From an uncultured Dialister sp. (GTDB lineage: Bacteria > Bacillota > Negativicutes > Veillonellales > Dialisteraceae), in contig NZ_UPZP01000030.1 in assembly GCF_900538805.1 (NCBI RefSeq), positions 1-23,962 of the forward strand: a stretch of 23,962 nt of DNA, written 5' to 3'. Below, piece after piece: positions 13,940 to 20,037 of this stretch (positions within the stretch are counted from its first letter, which is position 1; every line of letters starts with the position of its first letter). The translations under genes and the position numbers were made by a program. A model generated the notes under the pieces. The model made no database searches. It saw only the letters and a program-made list of their open reading frames with translations, and was not told the origin of the DNA.

Positions 13940-13980
13940 AAAAAGAAGAACCACCACCATATGCTGGGGTTCTTCTTTTT
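13940..13980. terminator. Bidirectional-looking terminator
   Basis: AAAAAGAAGAACC and GGTTCTTCTTTTT form a 13-bp stem around a 15-base loop; T runs flank on both strands. Confidence 0.7.
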
Positions 13981-14048
13981 CGTATCTACAGTTTTCGGTT
14001 ATTTGTAAACAGGTTTTCCAAATCCAAGGTCAGGAATTTTATATACCA

Positions 14049-14090
14049 TAAAAAGCCAGCCATGGAGGTCCTGTATTCCCACCATGGCTG
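14049..14090 (-). terminator. Terminator of the DUF805 gene
   Basis: Minus strand CAGCCATGG ... CCATGGCTG (9 bp, 16-base loop), then GCTTTTTA, 9 bases past the stop codon. Confidence 0.65.
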
Positions 14091-14098
14091 ATGCCATT

Positions 14099-14821
14099 CT
14101 AATATTCTAATTCAAGAGGATCCGGTCCAAACCGATTACTACCTTTTGTTCCTCTGCAGAACAGTAAGATCAGGAAGAGGACACAATTAATTAAAGGAAT
14201 GAAAATCAATAAAGAAAACCAACCAGAACGATTCAAATCATGCAGTCTGCCAACCATCAGCAAAATGGATAATACAAATATAATAATATGGAAGAACGTA
14301 AGGAACCCATTCATAGATTCTACGAGCAAGGGACCTCCTGAAGCATACAGAATAAGAGTGGGAGCCATCGAGATAATATTTAATATAAGCAGTCGAATAA
14401 AATAAGGTTTCCTGTTCAAGCGTCCATCTGCATTAAAGTATTTATCTATAAATGATTCCTTTTCATGGACAACAGGTTTTTGAGGTAAAGGAGCACTTCG
14501 TAAAGCGGGTATTTCAGATGGCTCATGCTGTATTGGCATTTCATCCGGAGTTATATCAGGCGTACCATTGGTGTATACATTTTCACCATTGGAATCTGTC
14601 AATTTAAACCCACACTTACGGCAGAACAAATCCCCATCATTTATTTGATTACCACCATTCCTCCCTTTTTCATTAAGAGGAATGGCTGGATAAACTTGGT
14701 GAAACCTATGAATCATATAATCTTTCCAGTCATCCTCATTAAAATTTTGAAATTCAGCGACCGTTCCTACAATAATTACAACGACTGTTCTCCATGCTAT
14801 TCCTCCGTCAGAAAAACACAC
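14099..14821 (-). CDS. DUF805 membrane protein with zinc-ribbon remnant (possible frameshift)
   Basis: The C-terminal half is a DUF805 domain: FNADGRLNRKPYF, about four hydrophobic segments, VGRLHDLNRSGW, and the closing GTKGSNRFGPDPL. Before it lies half a zinc ribbon (DGDLFCRKCG). The frame opens with GTG at 14821 without a good start. A better start, ATG at 14795 with GGAGG 6 bases upstream, encodes MENSRCNYCRNGR and stops at once in another frame. Its CNYC would supply the missing half of the zinc ribbon, so a one-base frameshift near 14755-14765 is likely. Function of DUF805 proteins is unknown; they are integral membrane proteins. Confidence 0.7.
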   Translation of the reverse strand: MCFSDGGIAWRTVVVIIVGTVAEFQNFNEDDWKDYMIHRFHQVYPAIPLNEKGRNGGNQINDGDLFCRKCGFKLTDSNGENVYTNGTPDITPDEMPIQHEPSEIPALRSAPLPQKPVVHEKESFIDKYFNADGRLNRKPYFIRLLILNIISMAPTLILYASGGPLLVESMNGFLTFFHIIIFVLSILLMVGRLHDLNRSGWFSLLIFIPLINCVLFLILLFCRGTKGSNRFGPDPLELEY

Positions 14822-14835
14822 AGGCCTCCACTAAA

Positions 14836-15249
14836 TCACTTACAGATATGGTCAAAGATATATTGAAGTGCCTCTTTAGCCTGCTGATATCTTTCCTCAG
14901 TCCCACTCAAAATGACGCTATTTTCACTATTACGTTCAGCCTTATCGCTACCAATACTGAGTGGGCTGTTTGCCGTTTCAAATTCAATGTACCCATTAAG
15001 GACAGTGGATTTCAACTTGGCCTGAATAGCTATGATAGATTTGAAGGGTATAACCTTGAAATTGTTATCTCCCAAATTCCACAATCCGCCTCCGGTCTTA
15101 TCGATCACAACAGCATTTTCATGTACATAAAGATTGGCGCCGCGGCAATCGATAGCATATAATTCCTGCCCTAAAAACTCGCGTACCGGGCTGGGGCGCA
15201 TGCCATCAGATGAAGAATTGCTTCCTTTCACTGAATCAAATAAACCCAT
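14836..15249 (-). CDS. PH-like (DUF4429-type) protein
   Basis: A 137-residue soluble protein resembling bacterial PH-like/DUF4429 domains: FKVIPFKSIIAIQ, GYIEFETANS, a polar turn ending ENSVILSG, then a closing helix (EERYQQAKEALQYIFDHI). No signal peptide or membrane segment. The start has GGAGG 8 bases upstream. It lies just upstream of the DUF805 gene and is probably co-transcribed with it. Family members are thought to act as binding modules; the ligand is unknown. Confidence 0.7.
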   Translation of the reverse strand: MGLFDSVKGSNSSSDGMRPSPVREFLGQELYAIDCRGANLYVHENAVVIDKTGGGLWNLGDNNFKVIPFKSIIAIQAKLKSTVLNGYIEFETANSPLSIGSDKAERNSENSVILSGTEERYQQAKEALQYIFDHICK

Positions 15250-15350
15250 GATTACACCCTCCTCATTTTTAAATTGTTTTCCCTTCCAGCTGCATCATCA
15301 TCGGTTGTCATATGAAATAAAAATATTGTGGGAATCGCACTTATATTGGA

Positions 15351-16067
15351 TTACTCCTCGTCCTCGATAATAAATCCGCTTTCTACTCCTTTATTAGAGT
15401 TATAGAAATGGAACTCATCATCTGCCAGGCTCCTTATTAACTTATCCGTCGCGTCCATGTTGAGGATATTCCCGTATCCATTTACCCAACGAATGGTATA
15501 TGGCACATTTAAAATAACGCTACGCGGGAACGCATAGTAAACGAGGCCAAAGCTATGGGGCATCAAATCCTCGATTTCCTTTGGCATAGGTACAGGGCGG
15601 ATAATCGTGCCGTCTTTGTCTATGACAAGTCTTTGTGTAGGCAGCTGGGGAGCAATGGCACCGCCGCCAAACAGGACACTGCCACCTTCTCTGGAAAAAT
15701 CCGTCCATGTGGCAACATAAACCAAGTCGTTATATTTTTCCATGATAGATTCAAAGTTTGCCGGAACGTCCAGCAGTCTCTTTTCACCAGTAAAAGAAAT
15801 GTAGCTAACAATCATTCTTGGAGTGACTAAGGAAATGGAGTTAGTAGATGCTTTGCGCCACTGTCTACTGAACAAATCAGGGTATTCTTGATTTCCGTTG
15901 GATTTAAAAGATTTTCCTTCTTCCCAATATTCGGAATAAGTCTGCGGAGTAACGTCCTGGAAGCTGACTGGCTTTGCCTTGTTTAAAGATAAGCCGGGAA
16001 TAGCTGCAAAAGCGGTGCCTGCTGATAAGGTTGATGCAAGAAGTGTTGCGATGAGTAACTTTTTCAT
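15351..16067 (-). CDS. Exported protein of unknown function
   Basis: 238 residues with a clear Sec signal peptide (MKKLLIATLLASTLSAG, cleavage after AFA near residue 21). The mature part has no cysteines and no membrane segment. It contains a segment (YNDLVYVATWTDFSREGGSVL) and a conserved-looking C-terminal stretch (VILNVPYTIRWVNGYGN) that I do not recognise. The start is preceded by GGGAGG, and the gene lies 20 bases after another exported-protein gene, so the two are probably an operon. It likely acts in the periplasm or at the surface. Confidence 0.7.
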   Translation of the reverse strand: MKKLLIATLLASTLSAGTAFAAIPGLSLNKAKPVSFQDVTPQTYSEYWEEGKSFKSNGNQEYPDLFSRQWRKASTNSISLVTPRMIVSYISFTGEKRLLDVPANFESIMEKYNDLVYVATWTDFSREGGSVLFGGGAIAPQLPTQRLVIDKDGTIIRPVPMPKEIEDLMPHSFGLVYYAFPRSVILNVPYTIRWVNGYGNILNMDATDKLIRSLADDEFHFYNSNKGVESGFIIEDEE

Positions 16068-16087
16068 AATTTATCCCTCCCACCTAA

Positions 16088-16729
16088 TTACCACTGATTT
16101 TTTCTATTTAGATATTCAATATAATCCGGTTCAAGCTCAATGTAGCAGCTTCCAAAAGCGCCAGCAGTTAATTCATACGGCCTGAACACCACACATACTA
16201 CTCCGCCACCAGTCAAAAAATAATTAGCCGGAACTTCCTTTAAAGGAGTTCTCCACATATTTTCATATTTTAGTTTATTGCCTTTTTGGTCATAACTGTG
16301 TCCCCACTTATATTGATCCAAATCATCTACTGTCACATGAACGTAATTATCCAGAGGGATTCTTGCCCCACTATGCTTATCATATACAAGGTCAAAGCTA
16401 TTTGAATGATTACCATTAGCACCATAAGGTAGACGAAGCTGATAGATTGAAATAGAAAGAACGTCATTATCCTCATAATGGACTGTGTAATATTCTTTGC
16501 AAATGTAGTATTTACCGTTCTGGAAGTCCTCTCGTAGCTGCTCTAAATAGTCATTAAGGTCAGCATTGATAGTATCCTGGACTTCTGCATTGCCTTCGAT
16601 GGAAACTACAGGATATGTGACGTCCCAATTTGTGTCAGATTCCTGCCCACTGTTTACAGCCGCATATGACGGAAAGATGCCAAGCGAGCCTGCAATAATA
16701 AGAGCACATAAAAATTTCTTCATTTTCAT
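16088..16729 (-). CDS. Exported DUF4163/DUF3298 (RsiV-like) domain protein
   Basis: 213 residues with a signal peptide (KKFLCALIIAGSLGIF, cleavage around SYA-A). The mature protein opens WDVTYPVVSIEGNAEVQDTI, matching the 'yP.v.g...vq..iN' DUF4163 pattern, and ends with a DUF3298-like part (FRPYELTAGAFGSCYIEL). These domains occur in RsiV anti-sigma factors and in free periplasmic proteins. There is no anti-sigma part here, so it is the stand-alone form. The start follows GGGAGG. Immediately downstream is the unrelated exported protein. Confidence 0.75.
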   Translation of the reverse strand: MKMKKFLCALIIAGSLGIFPSYAAVNSGQESDTNWDVTYPVVSIEGNAEVQDTINADLNDYLEQLREDFQNGKYYICKEYYTVHYEDNDVLSISIYQLRLPYGANGNHSNSFDLVYDKHSGARIPLDNYVHVTVDDLDQYKWGHSYDQKGNKLKYENMWRTPLKEVPANYFLTGGGVVCVVFRPYELTAGAFGSCYIELEPDYIEYLNRKNQW

Positions 16730-16904
16730 ACCTCCCTCAGTAGTGCTTCCTTTTATAGAGTATTCAGCCCTTATACAGAACTGCCACTTTCTTGTATTAT
16801 AGCAAGGGGAAATGACAGCTTATGTCCTTTATAGAAATATTTTTGATGCGATATAAAATTTCTCATACCCGAATATAAGGAGTTACTGAAATAGCCCAGC
16901 AAAA

Positions 16905-17576
16905 TCAGGTCTCAATCAGAAGTTTCTTGCTTCGATGTTCCCTTTTTATTTCATCAGCTCTATCCTGTTTATCCCTAAAATATTTTTCTTCCCCTGCTTT
17001 CCTGGCTGCAATAGCATCCTCCAAGTTCTTAAATCGTCCTAAAGAAATACAACGGTTGTTGACCGTTATGTGTGCCTGGTACATTTGATCTCTCTTTCGC
17101 AAGCAAACGCCAAGATGCCCAGTGCTGCTATTGCGGCTCGGTTTTCTTCCTATATATTTAGAAATTAACCCTTCCTGGTGAAGGCTATGTATAATAGCTT
17201 TTCCCTGTTTCCTGCCCTCTTTTTGCTCTTCCGTTTGGTTCTCACCTCTACGACAGCCGCAGGACTTGCTCTTTCCATATACTAAATCTCTAATTCCTAC
17301 ATTTTTAATTGTGCCACAGACACATTGGCATCGTGCTATGTACCTATCACTTCCATAAATTCTTGGTTCAAGCACTGTCCAATAACCTATCTTCTGTCCC
17401 TTTTGCAATGTGAATCTGTTAGGTTTTCGGCTCTTCAGATATTCTTGAACAGCCTCGTCTGTCACAATCCAGCCATCATCAGTATATGTTTTCTTGATAT
17501 GCCCTTTCCTCAATAAATAATAGACATTACTTTTCGTGCAGCCTATGATTTTGGCAATATCACTCGCCCGATTCAT
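16905..17576 (-). CDS. AP2-domain DNA-binding protein
   Basis: 223 residues in three parts. First, an N-terminal helix-turn-helix-like section (MNRASDIAKIIGCTKSNVYY) with a wHTH-like continuation to about 52. Second, a Cys cluster (CQCVCG ... GKSKSCGC, about 83-108) of the type seen in phage AP2 proteins. Third, an AP2 domain (GHLGVCLRKRDQMYQA ... ISLGRFKNLEDAIAARKAGE, about 153-200). There is no HNH nuclease motif, so it resembles a homing-endonuclease relative that kept only DNA-binding parts, or a regulator. The ribosome site is AGGAGG, 10 bases upstream. Confidence 0.8.
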   Translation of the reverse strand: MNRASDIAKIIGCTKSNVYYLLRKGHIKKTYTDDGWIVTDEAVQEYLKSRKPNRFTLQKGQKIGYWTVLEPRIYGSDRYIARCQCVCGTIKNVGIRDLVYGKSKSCGCRRGENQTEEQKEGRKQGKAIIHSLHQEGLISKYIGRKPSRNSSTGHLGVCLRKRDQMYQAHITVNNRCISLGRFKNLEDAIAARKAGEEKYFRDKQDRADEIKREHRSKKLLIET

Positions 17577-17721
17577 TCCCCCAAACCTCCTGACATAATG
17601 CTACCGCTTTCTCCGTACTTTATACATATATCTTATATTATATCTTAATAGTGGCCGATAAGAAGAACCCATTCGATATTGATATAACCCTGGCCGGCCT
17701 TCGTGCTAAATTTAGATAAAT

Positions 17722-17747
17722 AAAAAAAAGGCCGCTTTCCGGCCCTT
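17722..17747 (-). terminator. Terminator of the 59-residue gene
   Basis: Minus strand GGCCG-GAAAG-CGGCC followed by eight Ts, 9 bases after the stop codon. Confidence 0.85.
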
Positions 17748-17755
17748 GATGTTGT

Positions 17756-17935
17756 TTACCTGAAGGTTATGCTAAGCATCCCCTCGCCCATCCACCAGCT
17801 GGTTTCTTCTAATGGGTCTTCGGCGAAGGCTTCCTTTGCTTCGCGAATCATTCTGTCCATTTCCTCTTTGCCGAATTTTTCGCTTGCTGCTTTCTTGCTG
17901 ATTTTCTTGCCGTTCAGTTCAATAATTGTTCTCAT
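17756..17935 (-). CDS. Small protein of unknown function (59 aa)
   Basis: Starts MRTIIELNGKKISKKAASEK and ends ETSWWMGEGMLSITFR. It is short, charged and soluble, of the type common in phages and integrative elements of this lineage. GAGAGGAA lies about 7 bases before the ATG. It is framed by its own probable promoter and a strong terminator, which makes it a real monocistronic gene. No function can be assigned. Confidence 0.75.
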   Translation of the reverse strand: MRTIIELNGKKISKKAASEKFGKEEMDRMIREAKEAFAEDPLEETSWWMGEGMLSITFR

Positions 17936-17989
17936 GTTGTTTTCCTCTCTTTCTTTGGGGTGTTTCCCCTTTTCTTGTATATATATATC

Positions 17990-18017
17990 ACTCTAAAGGC
18001 AGATAATAGCAAGTCAA
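17990..18017 (-). promoter_or_regulatory. Promoter of the 59-residue gene
   Basis: TTGACT (18017-18012), 16-base spacer, TAGAGT (17995-17990), followed by a TA-rich leader to the ATG at 17935. Confidence 0.5.
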
Positions 18018-18033
18018 TGTATCGATAAAAACA

Positions 18034-18071
18034 GAAAAAGCCCTACAGAAGCCATATACCTCCATAGGGCT
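18034..18071 (-). terminator. Terminator of the coiled-coil gene
   Basis: Minus strand AGCCCTA ... TAGGGCT, then TTTTTCTG, just past the stop codon at 18076. Confidence 0.7.
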
Positions 18072-18075
18072 ATTT

Positions 18076-18462
18076 CTATTTCTTTATATAGGCCACGGCG
18101 GCCAGGATGGCCACACCCCAGCCCAGGTCCCGCTGCAGTCTAAGTCTCTCCTTTTCCTTCTTCTCCTCTTTCGCGTATTCCGCTAAGGATTGATTGGCTT
18201 TCTCCAATAAGGCTTCCTGCTCTGTCGCTGTTTTCCTCAAGCCGGTCAGCTGTTCGCTGAGCCTCACTGATTCCGTTTCTGCCTTCTTCAAGTTGGTCTG
18301 TGATTCCGTCAGCTCTGTCTTTAGCGTTTCCGAGTTCTTCTTCTGTTCTGCGTTCACCTTCTGCAGCTCGGTTATGTTGTTCTCTAGCTGTCCCAATTCC
18401 GTCTCCGTCACCCGGTACGTTTTCTCGGAAGCATAGGAAGCCCTCAACGGGCAGTTGCACAT
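18076..18462 (-). CDS. Spanin-like coiled-coil membrane protein, N-terminus probably replaced
   Basis: 128 residues, mostly one long coiled coil (about 18-105), then a short hydrophobic segment GWGVAILAAVAYI and basic KK end. This resembles phage Rz/spanin-like lysis accessory proteins. The start at 18462 (MCNCPLRASYASEKTYRV) is unusual. SYA-SEKTYRV looks like the cleavage end of a signal peptide whose hydrophobic core is missing. A perfect palindrome plus seven Ts ends exactly at the start codon. A GTG at 18495 would read through the palindrome. The gene may be a 5'-truncated relic of a prophage. Confidence 0.6.
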   Translation of the reverse strand: MCNCPLRASYASEKTYRVTETELGQLENNITELQKVNAEQKKNSETLKTELTESQTNLKKAETESVRLSEQLTGLRKTATEQEALLEKANQSLAEYAKEEKKEKERLRLQRDLGWGVAILAAVAYIKK

Positions 18463-18500
18463 AAAAAAACATCCTAGGTGTATGGTACCATACACCTAGG
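18463..18500 (-). terminator. Perfect 28-bp palindrome with T run (terminator or operator)
   Basis: Half-site CCTAGGTGTATGGT and its exact complement abut at 18473-18500. On the minus strand it is followed by ATG and seven Ts (a terminator signature), and then by the start codon of the coiled-coil gene. On the plus strand there is no T run. Confidence 0.7.
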
Positions 18501-18669
18501 ACACTCTCAACCAAAATTTGAGGAAATGCAAATTTTAAATAGCTTTTAACCAAACGCTCCTTTTTGCATAGATAGGGAAAAGGAAGATTTCAACCCAAAC
18601 GACCCTGTCTGAAATCGGGGAACGAACGAAATTTCCAACCACCTATTGCGTTTACCCGCTTTTTATCCC

Positions 18670-19053
18670 TTATTTTTGTTTCGTCTCATCCGATGAAATA
18701 TGCTCAAGCTTGTCTGATTTTTCAAGATATCTTTTTAGCATGGTCTCTCTCTCCACAGAAAGATTCTCAGGAAGCCAAATCTGATTGATAGCAAACTTCT
18801 TGGGAAAATGCAGTCCCACTCCAAAGATCGTATTTTCGCTATTCAGTTTTTGCTCCACATAATGGGAAAAGGCATACTTTTTAGCTGCTTCCTCATCAGC
18901 GAACTCTTTGGCAACAAGATTATCAAAAAGTGCCATCCCCATCATGACCTCATTTGGGTTATCCGTTATCAGGCAACCATTACTCCCGGCAACTGCCATA
19001 ATTCTTTTTTTCGGCCGGGTTATTTCCTGTAATTGTTCTTTTTCATTAGCCAT
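18670..19053 (-). CDS. Hypothetical protein, 127 aa
   Basis: Unrecognised soluble protein beginning MANEKEQLQEITRPKK. GGAGG 7 bases before the ATG at 19053 fixes this start rather than the in-frame codon at 19077. The middle (MGMALFDNLVAKEFADEEAA, then KKYAFSHYVEQKL) and FPKKFAINQIWLPENL are visible landmarks without a family match. It stands alone between the palindrome region and the decayed insertion sequence. The 18501-18669 leader region downstream shows no gene. Confidence 0.65.
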   Translation of the reverse strand: MANEKEQLQEITRPKKRIMAVAGSNGCLITDNPNEVMMGMALFDNLVAKEFADEEAAKKYAFSHYVEQKLNSENTIFGVGLHFPKKFAINQIWLPENLSVERETMLKRYLEKSDKLEHISSDETKQK

Positions 19054-19249
19054 ATTTTTTCCTCCTAACATAAACAAGGTGATAAGTAGTGAACTTCGAT
19101 TTGGAAGATGACCAGGTCGCCAATTTCAACCGTGTTCATATAACTTCTTCATCTGGGTATATTATGCCTTAAATGTCTTGACTAGCCCAATCTGCTTCAG
19201 ACATAAAGCCATAGCTCCTTTCAAAAATTTATAATTGTCTAGTCGAGTA

Positions 19250-19955
19250 GATGGAATCAGATTGCTCTACCCGCCCAGACTATGTCCGAAATCGCTGATG
19301 CCATCATCCCTGTGTTCATGGAATGGCAGAACTGCCCACTGCGCCGGATATATGCCTACGTATACATGGATGCCGCTTATTTCAACGTCCGTGAATACGA
19401 TCGTATCATCCAGAAAGCCAACTATTCCACCATCAGAGTCAACCTCTTCAGGCAGAGTGAGGTGCTGAAAATAGGGACCGGCAATGCCGAGAGAGCAAGC
19501 TATTGGGCACTTATCCTGGACTCTCTTAAGTTCAGAGGAGTGGAGGATGTGCTCCTCTTCGCCGTAGACGGGCTTAAAGGTCTTTTACAGGCCATCCAGA
19601 CCGTCTACCCGAACTCCCTCATCCAGCGCTGCATTGTGCACCAGCTCCGGAACTGTTTCAAACTGGTGATTCAAGGACAGGCATGCCGTGGGAAGGAGCA
19701 TGAAGCCGATTTACCAAGCCTCTATCCATGAGGGAGCAGAGCTGGCTTTGGATACTTCTCAAGGGCAGTGAGGAAAACACTACCCATGAGTCATCCGCCT
19801 CTGGAGGGATAACTGGTCCGAACTGTCAACCTACTACGACCTATTGCAGGAGCTCAAGAATCTGATTTACACCGCAAACGCCATTGAGGCTTACAATCAA
19901 AATTTTCAGAAGTATTCCAAGGCCAAGTGCCTCTTTTCGAGTAAGGACATAACTG
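19250..19955 (+). pseudogene. Decayed IS256-family (mutator-type) transposase
   Basis: The first frame (19282-19731) reads EIADAIIPVFMEWQNCPLRR ... YMDAAYFNVRE ... LLFAVDGLKGLLQAI ... IQRCIVHQLRNCFKLV, matching the DDE core of IS256 transposases with the first two catalytic aspartates (MDA, VDG). It then shifts frame near 19690 to MKPIYQASIHEGAELAL, meets stop codons near 19769 and 19789, and continues VIRLWRDNWSELSTYYDL ... IYTANAIEAYNQNF, which holds the third catalytic residue (NAIEAYN). The N-terminal third and both terminal inverted repeats are missing. It is inactive. Confidence 0.88.
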
Positions 19956-19963
19956 ACCTACAT

Positions 19964-19994
19964 AAAAAAGCGGCCCGACTGTCAGGCGAGCCGC
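19964..19994 (-). terminator. Terminator of the ATPase gene
   Basis: Minus strand GCGGCTCG ... CGGGCCGC (8 bp, one T-G pair), then TTTTTT. It lies 44 bases beyond the ATPase stop, at the boundary of the IS remnant. Confidence 0.85.
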
Positions 19995-20037
19995 AAATTC
20001 ATTATTTTCCCTTGTCTTATTGACGGAGTACAAACCA

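Noticed and set aside
13778..13960. 60-codon minus-strand frame near the element edge
   Set aside because: Starts inside a terminator hairpin, has no ribosome site and no recognisable family.
17651..17719. Plus-strand 22-codon peptide starting GTG (VADKKNPFDIDITLAGLRAKFR-like)
   Set aside because: No ribosome site, and it runs into the terminator of the opposite-strand gene; perhaps a gene remnant, but not supportable.
18140..18553. 137-codon minus-strand frame overlapping the coiled-coil gene
   Set aside because: It crosses the palindrome, is in a different frame from the coherent coiled coil, and has a Glu/Gly/Arg shadow composition.
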